Below, piece after piece: positions 25,101 through 39,300 of a stretch of DNA of 64,000 nt (positions are counted from its first letter, which is position 1; each line of letters opens with the position of its first letter). Under the pieces are notes generated by a model. That model ran no database searches, was not told the origin of the DNA, and was given only the letters and a program-made list of their open reading frames with translations. Both the position numbers and the translations under genes were made by a program. Origin of the DNA: Nemopilema nomurai (taxonomy: Eukaryota > Cnidaria > Scyphozoa > Rhizostomeae > Rhizostomatidae); the NCBI GenBank assembly GCA_003864495.1, contig ML133381.1:1034415-1098414 (forward strand), read 5' to 3'.

Positions 25101-28100
25101 TGAAATCAGAAAATCCAACAAGTTTTTCCTACCAGTTTATGTTTGCTTTTTGTTTTCAATTGTTATTTGTGGTATACAATTTTATTGCAACGTTTTTCTT
25201 CACTATCTCTTCTCTTCTATCTGTTAAAGGAAAGGGAGTCATTCTTTGTTTACGAGCTGTGAAAATTTTCAGGACGTTTCGCACCTTTCAATCTGTCCTT
25301 TTTATGGTGATGTTTTCAAACATGTATTGAATTATACTTTACTTTAGAGTGAAAATTGAATTAAAATCAAGATCAAATTGGCAACAAAATTATATTTGTT
25401 ATAATTACTTGAATATTTTTTTTGATGTTTAAACTCTTGAATCGGCAGAAAAAGAGGAAAAAGCAGCGATAGAACTGGAAGCGAAGCTAAAAACTGAAGT
25501 AATTTCCATGTTTAACTTGTTTGTATTTCGTCTGATCGGCTTGTAGTGGAAACTTTCTAGATTAAGTGATATTGTGATAAAACATTGATTAGAATAAGCA
25601 AGGTATGCAAGTGTTTCAGAAATAATTGATTGTCAATAAATTTGATGGGCGGTTTAATTTACTGACGATGCTGTTTTGTACTTTGTATTTCAACAAAGAT
25701 AGAAGCAAGTTTGTTTGTGCATTTTTATTATTAAATACAACTGTAAATGCATCGAGAATAATAAATTTGATCTAATCACCGTTGTGACACTTGACCTGGT
25801 CGCTCCTTGGTGCAGACATCATTGCTAGTCACCCATTGTGGGACATAGTCTTCGGACATGGTCTTGGGACAAATTGTGTTTGTTATGAATAACCTTACAT
25901 CTTTGTTTGGCCGGAATCTATTTTCTAGCTCAGAAAGTGCTAGAATGAGTACAAATTAAGAAGTGTCAGTTCAAAGTTTGGCTCTCATGGTATACACATC
26001 CTTGTGCTGCTTGCAGTATCGTCTTGGTTTTGTTGTATAATGGTTTGTCAGTATACAACTAGTAATATGCATCTGTCATCTATAATAAGATTGTTGAGAA
26101 AATGAATCAGATTTCAATAATTTATAGGGCCTGATTATGTAGGTGTAAGTCACATTTGCATTTGCTTACTCACTTCATCCACACTAGAACGCGATTAGTG
26201 TAAACTTGTTTCCTTTGAATAGGGTACCAAGAGAAAAAGGCCGAAAAAGAAGAAGAATAAATCGACTGCCGATACTGCTGATGAAGCGATAAAAACGATG
26301 TTGGCCGAGCGAAAGTTGTCTTCGAAAATCAATTACGACGTTTTGCGGGACTTGGCTGCGGAAGGAGGCGTCGATATTGGCAACCCGGCGAAATCCGAAC
26401 CGAAACTGGAGGGAGAAGAAGGAAAAAGCGATATCCTGCCGACGGTGTATGAGTCAGGGCCTGTGGAAAAAAAGTTGAAGTTTCGTGCTGGGTTCAAGAG
26501 GTAAGACGCCTGGTTTGCACGAATTCAACTTATTAATGTCGAAAACGAAACCTTGTTTTATTCAGCGTTGACATTAAAATCAATATTCAGCGAAAAATCA
26601 ATGACATTAACACGGTTCACAGAAGTTATACCTTGATTGGCTTGGTCTTAGTAGTTCAGAACAGAATGGGATGTAGTGAAAAGTTTAACGCTGAGGTATT
26701 TGATTGTGTTGAAGGAAGGAAGTTAGGAAGCTTCTTTCGAGTCTAGATAGCCTGGTTGGAGTTTCACATTTGCATTTGCTGATTAGAGCCCTGATCAATG
26801 CAATGCAAGTCCACGAATTTGTTTTGTGCATTTCCCATTCTTCTCTTGATTTCTTCTAAAGATTATTTTATGGAGTCTATGGATTCCATGCTTGGTACGC
26901 GAAAATCCTATTTCAGCTGTTCCGTTCTATTGTAGAGTTTCTATATGTATAAACACTACCAAGAGTCAAATAAGTTAGATATTTTATCTTTTTGGTTGGA
27001 AATTTCACAGATTTTTGGTTTTGTATACAGCAAATTACAATAAAATGCTCTTTAATCTGCTGTACACGTAAGGCTACCCAATCAAACCTTCGAAAGAATA
27101 ATCTGGTATTCCGTTAAACTTTTCTTGCTTTGAACGTACGCTTGCCAATATTGCTTAGTACAGCTAGGCAATTTTATGTTGTTGCCTATTTGCTCTAATC
27201 CACACCTATAGCAAGAGCTTTATCAACCTCTGTTCCCCCTATAGCAATGTCTGACATGCATTTAAACCCTTGGCCACCAGTGACATTGAGTAAGCTATTT
27301 CTTAAATCTCCTTGAATGAAGTGTCTGAAATGGCGGGGGGCCGACTGTTCAAATGTTGAATACACTAAAGCTTTTCTGCAAGCATTGCAGTCTGTAGATG
27401 CAGCGGTTAGCAACTCAGTGAAATGGCCACTTCTCTTTATATTCTCTTTGATGTTCCAGGCAGCAAAAGTTGCAAAATGTTGACGTGCTAACCAAGCGAA
27501 TCAAGGTAAGTTGTTTGCTTCAAGCAGGAATAGCCAAAGCACTGTATGTAAATGACCGTTCCGATTCATCGCTGTTTAAAATGATGTTCATCGCGCATGA
27601 CGTCACGCCGAGGCTGTTAATCCGGACACTCGCCACCAGGCCCACGGTAAACTTCCAGCGAATATCAGGCAATGTGCATAGAATTCTCAATGAAGAAATG
27701 AAAGCCTTTTCTCGCAACCCAACCAGCCGTTTTCCAAAGATCTTCTTCTTCTGAAATTTCCAGCCATCCTTTACTTTTCCAAGACATTTTGCTTGTGCCA
27801 TTTCCATTAAAAATTGCCCCAGTGAAAATCTCAACAATACATTCAATCATTTGCAGTGAAGTCGTGGGATTCGTTAGATACATTATTGTGAATACCGTGT
27901 ATACACAGTAAGCTGGGATTGGGACCATCACTGCACATCGGTGCTCGATGGCACTAAGGCTAAAAAACCCCAGGTCCATGACTCCAACTAATTTATTCCA
28001 TTTAACGAATTGAACATGAACTGATTCCAACTAATTTATTCCATTAAATTTTCAGAGCGAATCTTTGCTTTCTACACCAAGTGGCATCGCTGTTAAAAAA

Positions 28101-28847
28101 GAATCCGAGTTTCAGCCAAAAAGTATGTCAGACAAAGTTCGGAGTCAGGTGCCCAAGTCTGTGGCGCCCAAAGACAATCTGATGCCCAAGGACAACGAGG
28201 CGCCCAACGATAAGGAGGCGCCCAACGATAAGGAGGTGCCCAAAGACATCGTGAAGCCGCCGGAGACTGTTCCACCATTGACAGTTGTCGAAGAAGGCCC
28301 AGTTATCGCCGAAGGCGACGAGATTGAAAACGAGGTTGAGTCTGATGAAGAGTGTGATGATCATTACATAAGTGCAGCCCGGCTGTTTGGGCGTGGTAAC
28401 GAGGCTGATGGTAAGTTCTTTCCTTCTATCAAGAATGTTGTGATTGCAATTTTGCATCTTTTCTGGTGAAGAAAAGCAACAGCTATATCTAGTTGCCATT
28501 GAGCACTTTTTGGTTGCGCGATGATCTCATCAAACGAGAAACTCTGAGTTACACTTTAGAACCCTCTCGTTCTTTATACCGCTCACATGTACGGCTTGCC
28601 CACTGGGTTTAAACATTTTTCGAGGGTTGCACAATTTTGGTTTAAAATAATAATCTTGTCATCTGAAATGCAAGCAGAAATACTATTCATACTAAAATTA
28701 TTCGGTGTGAAAATCAATTCATCGCGCTCGCGTCTCGATTTCAGTGGCTCGTTTAGAATATTATCCGCATGAAGTTACACGTGCTAATATTATTCTCTAG
28801 GATTTGGTGAAGACGGTTACGAAAGGTATGATGAAGAATATTTTTGA
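19195..28847 (+). CDS. BRF1: BRF1, TFIIB-related subunit of RNA polymerase III factor TFIIIB (complete, 14 coding exons)
   Basis: BRF1 joins TBP and BDP1 to form TFIIIB, which places RNA polymerase III at tRNA and 5S genes. An acceptor before 19195 leads to ATG 19214. Coding exons: 19214-19394, 20318-20395, 20775-20948, 21245-21276, 21429-21501, 22520-22669, 23543-24265, 24497-24555, 24885-24966, 25449-25498, 26223-26500, 27460-27505, 28056-28410, 28801-28847. They total 2328 nt in one frame: 775 residues plus TGA, somewhat longer than the vertebrate protein. A zinc ribbon uses Cys5, Cys8, Cys24 and Cys27 (VCKRCG, VCTKCG). Two TFIIB-type cyclin folds follow at about 85-165 ([28 protein letters not shown]) and 175-270 ([55 protein letters not shown]). 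A long acidic linker comes next. The C-terminal homology block II binds TBP and BDP1 ([39 protein letters not shown]). Exon 13 carries a short PNDKEA-type repeat. Confidence 0.96.
28169..28254 (+). repeat. Short in-frame Pro-Asp-Lys/Asn repeat in BRF1 exon 13
   Basis: Within BRF1, about six imperfect 6-residue units of the form [28 protein letters not shown] are encoded by 18-bp repeats. Two adjacent units are identical at the DNA level (GAGGCGCCCAACGATAAG). The region is otherwise disordered and acidic, so the repeat is probably a tolerated length-variable linker before the conserved C-terminal tail. Confidence 0.8.
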
Positions 28848-29640
28848 ACAGGATGGTATGTTTGTAGCCTGCACTGTTAGGTTGTTGTAATCATAGTGAG
28901 ATTTCAAAGCGCATAATCCCTGTATTATATTATTTTCCCTCGGATGTTCAATTTGAAGGTTAAAACTTTCAGATTTATTCAAAAATAATTTCTATTTCTA
29001 TCACGGTTTCTGGTGTCTACTCATATTTCTCAGACACACTTATTTATTTGTTTTATTAATTTCGAACAGCAAAAGTTCCTTTCTAGCACATCTTGAAAAC
29101 TGAACGCCCGATTTCTTTAATGACATCAAGGATCACCACACAGAAGTGTTTGGTGAATCTTTTAATTGATGCTCGATGAAAATATGGTTTTTTCATTTTG
29201 GCAAATATATGCAGCTACATGAATAGAAGCCTTTGCCCTTCTCAAGCCATATTTCTCGAGTACCATTGATTCAGTACCGTGCTTTAATTCAAAAGTGAAG
29301 TTGAGAGCTTTTCTATTTGATTTTGAGGTATTATTAAATAGAGAAACAGAGAAGCCGTCAAAGAACTGCTTAAAATCTGCCAACATAAATTTTAAACATA
29401 TCCAGCTTGCTCGAATGAGAATGCACACAGACATATTCAATACTTAATTTTCAATAAAAGTTTCTATTTAAAAAACCTTTTTCGCCTTTCCGATGTCGCC
29501 TTGATGATGTCTTTTTGCATCAAACCCATCGTTTTACCGAACAAGTACCTCTTGATTAAATTTTTTCATCACAAGATACACTTTGCTCAACCATTCAGAC
29601 TTGAAATATCATTTTTAACACTGTGGTTTATTTTATTCGT
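28848..29640. other. BRF1 3' UTR and downstream spacer
   Basis: Non-coding. The AATAAA at 29453-29458, about 600 nt after the BRF1 stop, is a reasonable polyadenylation signal. No other feature was recognised before the first decayed satellite monomer. Confidence 0.5.
29453..29458 (+). terminator. Candidate polyadenylation signal of BRF1
   Basis: A canonical AATAAA hexamer in the AT-rich sequence downstream of the BRF1 stop, followed within about 20 nt by a T-rich stretch. It is the first clear hexamer on the + strand after the stop codon. Assignment is by position only. Confidence 0.45.
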
Positions 29641-30365
29641 GATGGATATGGCGATATCAGCGTTTTAAACTTTAGGGTCGAAAAGCTGGTCGAAAAGCCA
29701 ATGCCTTACAAAATGACCATTTTTCGACCAAAAATTTTTTTACTTCAAAATGTTGTCAAACGCACTCTATAGGCTAAGACAATGCACTTGCACCAAACAA
29801 AATTGTTGTATATGTGTCGAATTTGGAACCGTGCGATTTTTCGTCTTTTCAATAGCCTATAGGCTATAGCCTTAATAAATAATCATTTTTCGACAAGAAA
29901 ACTTTTCCCTCGACACATAGCCAGCCAAACTCTATAGTCCAACACAATGCGTTTGAACTAATAGAAAGAATTTTCTTAGTGTTGATTGTCGAAGTATAAG
30001 TGTTTTGAACTTTCCGATTTCGACCAAAAACTGAGACCATAGGCTTCGTAAATGATCATTTTTCGACCAAAAAATTGTTCTTCTAGACACTGCCAGTCGA
30101 ACACTATAGTCACACACCCTGCGTTTGCACTCAAGGAAATTTTGGAAATATAGGCGTTTATACTTTTTGATTTCGATTTAAGGCTATAGCCTTACAAAAT
30201 GATCATTTTTCGACCAAAATTAATTTTCCTAAAAATGTCGCTACACGTACTCTATAGGCCAAGACAATACATTTGCACTAAAAAAAACTGTTGTATCTGT
30301 GTTGATTTTCCAAATATAACCGTTCTAATTCCTTCCAACTTCGACAAAGATCAAAGGCTAAAGCC
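29640..30365 (+). repeat. Left edge of satellite: decayed monomers of about 145-175 bp
   Basis: Four to five diverged monomers, recognisable by the recurring blocks (A)AGGCTATAGCCTTACAAAATGA, TTTTTCGACCAAAA, CTCTATAGGCCAAGACAATGCA and AAACTGTTGTAT. Palindrome-bearing blocks fall near 29697, 29866, 30040, 30184 and 30355. The same monomer type reappears on the right of the array in the same orientation. The junction with the core type falls within the palindrome block at about 30355-30370. Confidence 0.85.
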
Positions 30366-33300
30366 TTACAAAATTGGTCAAAACTGATGGAAAATTCAGA
30401 CCTTCGTATCTACCATTGCCTTGTAGTGCTGAACAAGGGCAACCTGTTGGTGAACTTGGTTCAGCTCTTAGACGTTTATTCTGCAAGATATGAGTGGTTT
30501 TCGAAGTTGCCCCGTTTTACGCAAAACACCAAGGCTATAGCCTTGAAAAGTTGGTCAAAACTGATGGAAGATTCCGACCTTCTTTTCTACTACTGTCTTG
30601 TAGAGCAGAACAAGGGTAACCTTTTGCTGTACTTGGTTCAGCTCTTAGACGTGTATTTTGCAAGATATGAGTGGTTTTAGAAGTTGTCCGTTGCCCCGTT
30701 TTACGCAAAACACCAAGGCTAAAGCCTTGCATAATTGGTCAAAACTGATGGAAAACTCCGACCTTCTTTTCTACCATTGTTTTGTAGAGCAGAACAAGGG
30801 CAACCTGTTGGTGTACTTGGTTCAGCTCTTAGACGTTTATTCTGCAAGATATGAGTCTTTTTCGAAGTTGCCCCGTTTTACGCAAAACACCAAGGCTATA
30901 GCCTTCCATAGTTGGTCAGAACTGATGGAAAAATCCGACCTTCTTTTCTACCATTGTTTTGTAGAGCAGAACAAGGGCAACCTGTTGGTGTACTTGGTTC
31001 AGCTCTTAGACGTTTATTCTGCAAGATATGAGTGTTTTTCGAAGTTGCCCCGTTTTAAGCAAAACACCAAGGCTATAGCCTTGCAAAATTGGTCGAAACT
31101 GATGGAAAACTCCGACCTTCTTTTCTACCAGTGTCTTGTAGAGCAGAACAGGGCAACCTGTTGGTGTACTTGGTTTAGCTGTTAGACGTGTATTTCGCAA
31201 GATATGAGTGATTTCGAAGTTCCCCCTTTTTACAAAAAACCACAAGGCTATAGCCTTGCAAAATTGCTCAAAACTGATGGAAAATTCCGACCTTCTTTTT
31301 TACCAGCGTCTTGTAGAGCACAACAAGGGCAACCTGTTGGTGTACTTGGTTCAGCACTTAGACGTTTATTCTGCAAGATATGAGTGGTTTTCGAAGTTGC
31401 CCCGTTTTACCCAAAACACCAAGGCTATAGCCTTGCAAAATTGGTCAAAACTGATGGAAAATTCCGACCTTCTTTTCTACCAGTGTCTTGTAGAGCAGAA
31501 CAAGGGCAACCTGTTGGTGTACTTGGTTCAGCTCTTAGACGTTTATTCTGCAAGATATGAGTGGTTTTCGAAGTTGCCCCGTTTTACGCAAAACACCAAG
31601 GCTATAGCCTTGCAAAATTGGTCAAAACTGATGGAAAATTCCGACCTTCTTTTCTACCAGTGTCTTGTAGAGCAGAACAAGGGCAACCTGTTGGTGTACT
31701 TGGTTCAGCTCTTAGACGTTTATTCTGCAAGATATGAGTGTTTTTCGAAGTTGCCCCGTTTTACGCAAAACACCAAGGCTATAGCCTTCCAATTGGTCAA
31801 ACTGATGCAAAAATTCCGACCTTCTTTTCTACCAGCGTCTTGTAGAGCAGAACAAGGGCAACCTGTTGGTGTACTTGGTTCAGCTCTTAGACGTTTATTC
31901 TGCAAGATATGAGTGGTTTTCGAAGTTGCCCCGTTTTACCCAAAACACCAAGGCTATAGCCTTGCAAAATTGGTCAAAACTGATGGAAAATTCCGACCTT
32001 CTTTTCTACCAGCGTCTTGTAGAGCACAACAGGGCAACCTGTTGGTGTACTTGGTTTAGCTGTTAGACGTGTATTTCGCAAGATATGAGTGATTGTCGAT
32101 GTTCCCCCTTTTTACAAAAACAACAAGGCTATAGCCTTGCAAAATTGCTCAAAACTGATGGAAAATTCCGACCTTCTTTTCTACCAGCGTCTTCTATAGC
32201 ACAACAAGGGCAACCTGTTGGTGAACTTGGTTTAGCTTTTAGACGTTTTTTTGCAAGATATGCGGGGTTCTCGAAGTTGCTCGTTGCCCCGTTTTACGCA
32301 AAACACCAAGGCTATAGCCTTGCAAAATTGGTCAAAACTGATGGAAAATTCCGACCTTCTTTTCTACCAGTGTCTTGTAGAGCAGAACAAAGGCAACCTG
32401 TTGGTGTACTTGGTTCAGCTCTTAGACGTTTATTCTGCAAGATATGAGTGTTTTTCGAAGTTGCCCCGTTTTACGCAAAACACCAAGGCTATAGCCTTCC
32501 ATAGTTGGTCAGAACTGATGCAAAAATCCGACCTTCTTTTCTACCAGCGTCTTGTAGAGCAGAACAAGGGCAACCTGTTGGTGTACTTGGTTCAGCTCTT
32601 AGACGTTTATTCTGCAAGATATGAGTGGTTTTCGAAGTTGCCCCGTTTTACGCAAAACACCAAGGCTATAGCCTTGCAAAATTGGTCAAAACTGATGGAA
32701 AATTCCGACCTTCTTTTCTACCAGTGTCTTGTAGAGCAGAACAAGGGCAACCTGTTGGTGTACTTGGTTTAGCTGTTAGACGTGTATTTCGCAAGATAGT
32801 GATGTTTTCGAAGTTCCCCCTTTTTACAAAAAACCACAAGGCTATAGCCTTGCAAAATTGCTCAAAACTGATGGAAAATTCCGACCTTCTTTTTTACCAG
32901 TGTCTTGTAGAGCAGAACAAGGGCAACCTGTTGGTGTACTTGGTTCAGCTCTTAGACGTTTATTCTGCAAGATATGAGTGGTTTCGAAGTTGCCCCGTTT
33001 TACCCAAAACACCAAGGCTATAGCCTTGCGAAATTGGTCAAAACTGATAGAAAACTCCGACCTTCTTTTCTACCAGTGTCTTGTAGAGCAGAACAAGGGC
33101 ATTCTGTTGGTGTACTTGGTTCAGCTTTTAGACGTTTTTTCTGCAAGATATGAGTGTTTTTCGAAATTGCCCCGTTTTACGCAAAAAACCAAGGCTATAG
33201 CCTTCCATAGTTGGTCAGAACTGATGGAAAATTCCGACCTTCTTTTCTACCAGCGTCTTGTAGAGCAGAACAAGGGCAACCTGTTGGTGTACTTGGTTCA

Positions 33301-36300
33301 GCTCTTAGACGTTTATTTGCAAGATATGAGTGGTTTTCGAAGTTGCCCCGTTTTACGCAAAACACCAAGGCTATAGCCTTGCAAAATTGGTCAAAACTGA
33401 TGGAAAATTCCGACCTTCTTTTCTACCAGTGTCTTGTAGAGCAGAACAAGGGCAACCTGTTGGTGTACTTGGTTCAGCTCTTAGACGTTTATTTGCAAGA
33501 TATGAGTGGTTTTCGAAGTTGCCCCGTTTTACGCAAAACACCAAGGCTATAGCCTTGCAAAATTGGTCAAAACTGATGGAAAATTCCGACCTTCTTTTCT
33601 ACCAGTGTCTTGTAGAGCAGAACAAGGGCAACCTGTTGGTGTACTTGGTTTAGCTTTAGACGTTATTTGCAAGATATGAGTGGTTTTCGAAGTTGCCCCT
33701 TTTACGCAAAACACCAAGGCTATAGCCTTGCAAAATTGGTCAAAACTGATGGAAAATTCCGACCTTCTTTTCTACCAGTGTCTTGTAGAGCAGAACAAGG
33801 GCAACCTGTTGGTGTACTTGGTTTAGCTTTAGACGTTTTTTGCAAGATATGAGTGGTTTTCGAAGTTGCCCGTTGCCCCGTTTTACGCAAAACACCAAGG
33901 CTATAGCCTTGCAAAATTGGTCAAAACTGATGGAAAATTCCGACCTTCTTTTCTACCAGTGTCTTGTAGAGCAGAACAAGGGCAACCTGTTGGTGTACTT
34001 GGTTCAGCTCTTAGACGTTTATTTGCAAGATATGAGTGGTTTTCGAAGTTGCCCCGTTTTACGCAAAACACCAAGGCTATAGCCTTGCAAAATTGGTCAA
34101 AACTGATGGAAAATTCCGACCTTCTTTTCTACCAGTGTCTTGTAGAGCAGAACAAGGGCAACCTGTTGGTGTACTTGGTTCAGCTCTTAGACGTTTTTTC
34201 TGCAAGATATGAGTGGTTTTCGAAGTTGCCCCCGTTTTACGCAAAACACCAAGGCTATAGCCTTGCAAAATTGGTCAAAACTGATGGAAAATTCCGACCT
34301 TCTTTTCTACCAGTTCTTGTAGAGCAGAACAAGGGCAACCTGTTGGTGTACTTGGTTCAGCTCTTAGACGTTATTTTGCAAGATATGAGTGGTTTTCGAA
34401 GTTGCCCCGTTTTACGCAAAACACCAAGGCTATAGCCTTGCAAAATTGGTCAAAACTGATGGAAAATTCCGACCTTCTTTTCTACCAGTGTCTTGTAGAG
34501 CAGAACAAGGGCAACCTGTTGGTGTACTTGGTTTAGCTGTTAGACGTTATTTGCAAGATATGAGTGGTTTTCGAAGTTGCCCCGTTTTACGCAAAACACC
34601 AAGGCTATAGCCTTGCAAAATTGGTCAAAACTGATGGAAAATTCCGACCTTCTTTTCTACCAGTTCTTGTAGAGCAGAACAAGGGCAACCTGTTGGTGTA
34701 CTTGGTTCAGCTTTAGACGTTTATTTTGCAAGATATGAGTGGTTTTCGAAGTTGCCCGTTTTACGCAAAACACCAAGGCTATAGCCTTGCAAAATTGGTC
34801 AAAACTGATGGAAAATTCCGACCTTCTTTTCTACCAGTGTCTTGTAGAGCAGAACAAGGGCAACCTGTTGGTGTACTTGGTTCAGCTCTTAGACGTTTAT
34901 TTGCAAGATATGAGTGGTTTTCGAAGTTGCCCCGTTTTACGCAAAACACCAAGGCTATAGCCTTGCAAAATTGGTCAAAACTGATGGAAAATTCCGACCT
35001 TCTTTTCTACCAGTGTCTTGTAGAGCAGAACAAGGGCAACCTGTTGGTGTACTTGGTTCAGCTCTTAGACGTTTATTTGCAAGATATGAGTGGTTTTCGA
35101 AGTTGCCCCGTTTTACGCAAAACACCAAGGCTATAGCCTTGCAAAATTGGTCAAAACTGATGGAAAATTCCGACCTTCTTTTCTACCAGTGTCTTGTAGA
35201 GCAGAACAAGGGCAACCTGTTGGTGTACTTGGTTCAGCTTTAGACGTTTATTTTGCAAGATATGAGTGGTTTTCGAAGTTGCCCCGTTTTACGCAAAACA
35301 CAAGGCTATAGCCTTGCAAAATTGGTCAAAACTGATGGAAAATTCCGACCTTCTTTTCTACCAGTGTCTTGTAGAGCAGAACAAGGGCAACCTGTTGGTG
35401 TACTTGGTTCAGCTCTTAGACGTTTATTTTGCAAGATATGAGTGGTTTTCGAAGTTGCCCCGTTTTACGCAAAACACCAAGGCTATAGCCTTGCAAAATT
35501 GGTCAAAACTGATGGAAAATTCCGACCTTCTTTTCTACCAGTGTCTTGTAGAGCAGAACAAGGGCAACCTGTTGGTGTACTTGGTTCAGCTTTTAGACGT
35601 TTATTTTGCAAGATATGAGTGGTTTTCGAAGTTGCCCGTTGCCCCGTTTACGCAAAACACCAAGGCTATAGCCTTGCAAAATTGGTCAAAACTGATGGAA
35701 AATTCCGACCTTCTTTTCTACCAGTGTCTTGTAGAGCAGAACAAGGGCAACCTGTTGGTGTACTTGGTTCAGCTTTAGACGTTTATTTTGCAAGATATGA
35801 TGGTTTTCGAAGTTGCCCCGTTTTACGCAAAACACCAAGGCTATAGCCTTGCAAAATTGGTCAAAACTGATGGAAAATTCCGACCTTCTTTTCTACCAGT
35901 GTCTTGTAGAGCAGAACAAGGGCAACCTGTTTGGTGTACTTGGTTCAGCTTTAGACGTTTATTTGCAAGATATGAGTGGTTTTCGAATGTTGCCCGTTTT
36001 ACGCAAAACACCAAGGCTATAGCCTTGCAAAATTGGTCAAAACTGATGGAAAATTCCGACCTTCTTTTCTACCAGTGTCTTGTAGAGCAGAACAAGGGCA
36101 ACCTGTTGGTGTACTTGGTTCAGCTTTAGACGTTTATTTGCAAGATATGAGTGGTTTTCGAAGTTGCCCCGTTTTACGCAAAACACCAAGGCTATAGCCT
36201 TGCAAAATTGGTCAAAACTGATGGAAAATTCCGACCTTCTTTTCTACCAGTGTCTTGTAGAGCAGAACAAGGGCAACCTGTTGGTGTACTTGGTTCAGCT

Positions 36301-39300
36301 TTAGACGTTTATTTTGCAAGATATGAGTGGTTTTCGAAGTTGCCCGTTGCCCCGTTTTACGCAAAACACCAAGGCTATAGCCTTGCAAAATTGGTCAAAA
36401 CTGATGGAAAATTCCGACCTTCTTTTCTACCAGTGTCTTGTAGAGCAGAACAAGGGCAACCTGTTGGTGTACTTGGTTAGCTTTAGACGTTTTTTTGCAA
36501 GATATGATTGGTTTTCGAAGTTGCCCCGTTTTACGCAAAACACCAAGGCTATAGCCTTGCAAAATTGGTCAAAACTGATGGAAAATTCCGACCTTCTTTT
36601 CTACCAGTGTCTTGTAGAGCAGAACAAGGGCAACCTGTTGGTGTACTTGGTTCAGCTTTTAGACGTTTATTTTGCAAGATATGAGTGGTTTTTGAAGTTG
36701 CCCGTTTTACGCAAAACACCAAGGCTATAGCCTTGCAAAATTGGTCAAAACTGATGGAAAATTCCGACCTTCTTTTCTACCAGTGTCTTGTAGAGCAGAA
36801 CAAGGGCAACCTGTTGGTGTACTTGGTTAGCTTAGACGTTTATTTTGCAAGATATGAGTGGTTTTCGAAGTTGCCCCGTTTTACGCAAAACACCAAGGCT
36901 ATAGCCTTGCAAAATTGGTCAAAACTGATGGAAAATTCCGACCTTCTTTTCTACCAGTGTCTTGTAGAGCAGAACAAGGGCAACCTGTTGGTGTACTTGG
37001 TTCAGCTTTAGACGTTTTTTTGCAAGATATGAGTGGTTTTCGAAGTTGCCCGTTGCCCCGTTTTACGCAAACACCAAGGCTATAGCCTTGCAAAGTTGGT
37101 CAAAACTGATGGAAAATTCCGACCTTCTTTTCTACCAGTGTCTTGTAGAGCAGAACAAGGGCAACCTGTTGGTGTACTTGGTTAGCTTTTAGACGTTTAT
37201 TTTGCAAGATATGAGTGGTTTTCGAAGTTTGCCCGTTGCCGTTTTACGCAAACACCAAGGCTATAGCCTTGCAAAATTGGTCAAAACTGATGGAAAAATC
37301 CGACCTTCTTTTCTACCAGTGCCTTGTAGAGCAGAACAAGGGCAACCTGTTGGTACTTGGTTCAGCTCTTAGACGTTTTTTTGCAAGATATGAGTGGTTT
37401 CGAAGTTGAGTTGCCCCGTTTACGCAAAACACAAGGCTATAGCCTTGCAAAATTGGTCAAAACTGATAGAAAATTCCGACCTTCTTTTCTACCACAGTGT
37501 CTTGTAGAGCAGAACAAGGGCAACCTGTTTGGGTACTTGGTTCAGCTTTTAGACGTTTATTTTGCAAGATATGAGTGGTTTTCGAAGTTGCCCGTTGCCC
37601 CGTTTTACGCAAAACCAAGGCTATAGCCTTGCAAAATTGGTCAAAACTGATGGAAAATTCCACCTTCTTTTCTACCAGTGTCTTGTAGAGCAGAACAAGG
37701 GCAAAGTTGGTGTACTTGGTTCAGCTTTAGACGTTTATTTGCAAGATATGAGTGGTTTTCGAAGTTGCCCGTTTTACGCAAAACACAAGGCTATAGCCTT
37801 GCAAAATTGGTCAAAACTGATGGAAAATTCCGACCTTCTTTTCTACCAGTGTCTTGTAGAGCAGAACAAGGGCAACCTGTTGGTGTACTTGGTTCAGCTT
37901 TAGACGTTTTTTGCAAGATATGAGTGGTTTTCGAAGTTGCCCGTCGTTTTACGCAAAACACCAAGGCTATAGCCTTGCAAAATTGGTCAAAACTGATGGA
38001 AAATTCCGACCTTCTTTTCTACCAGTGTCTTGTAGAGCAGAACAAGGGCAACCTGTTGGTGTACTTGGTTCAGCTCTTAGACGTTTATTTGCAAGATATG
38101 AGTGGTTTTCGAAAATGCCCCGTTTTACGCAAAACACTAAGGCTATAGCCTTGCAAAATTGGTCAAAACTGATGGAAAATTCCGACCTTCTTTTCTACCA
38201 GTGTCTTGTAGAGCAGAACAAGGGCAACCTGTTGGTGTACTTGGTTCAGCTCTTAGACGTTTATTTGCAAGATATGAGTGGTTTTCGAAGTTGCCCCGTT
38301 TTACGCAAAACACCAAGGCTATAGCCTTGCAAAATTGGTCAAAACTGATGGAAAATTCCGACCTTCTTTTACCAGTGTCTTGTAGAGCAGAACAAGGGCA
38401 ACCTGTTGGTGTACTTGGTTCAGCTTAGACGTTTATTTTGCAAGATATGAGTGGTTTTCGAAGTTGCCCCGTTTTACGCAAAACACAAGGCTATAGCCTT
38501 GCAAAATTGGTCAAAACTGATGGAAAATTCCGACCTTCTTTTCTACCAGTGTCTTGTAGAGCAGAACAAGGGCAACCTGTTGGTGTACTTGGTTCAGCTT
38601 AGACGTTTATTTGCAAGATATGAGTGGTTTTCGAAGTTGCCCCGTTTTACGCAAAACACCAAGGCTATAGCCTTGCAAAATTGGTCAAAACTGATGGAAA
38701 ATTCCGACCTTCTTTTCTACCAGTGTCTTGTAGAGCAGAACAAGGGCAACCTGTTGGTGTACTTGGTTCAGCTTTAGACGTTTATTTTGCAAGATATGAG
38801 TGGTTTTCGAAGTTGCCCCGTTTTACGCAAAACACCAAGGCTATAGCCTTGCAAAATTGGTCAAAACTGATGGAAAATTCCGACCTTCTTTTCTACCAGT
38901 GTCTTGTAGAGCAGAACAAGGGCAACCTGTTGGTACTTGGTTCAGCTCTTAGACGTTTATTTTGCAAGATATGAGTGGTTTTCGAAGTTGCCCCGTTTTA
39001 CGCAAAACACCAAGGCTATAGCCTTGCAAAATTGGTCAAAACTGATGGAAAATTCCGACCTTCTTTTCTACCAGTGTCTTGTAGAGCAGAACAAGGGCAA
39101 CCTGTTGGTGTACTTGGTTCAGCTTTAGACGTTTATTCTGCAAGATATGAGTGGTTTTCGAAGTTGCCCCGTTTTACGCAAAACACCAAGGCTATAGCCT
39201 TGCAAAATTGGTCAAAACTGATGGAAAATTCCGACCTTCTTTTCTACCAGTGTCTTGTAGAGCAGAACAAGGGCAACCTGTTGGTGTACTTGGTTCAGCT

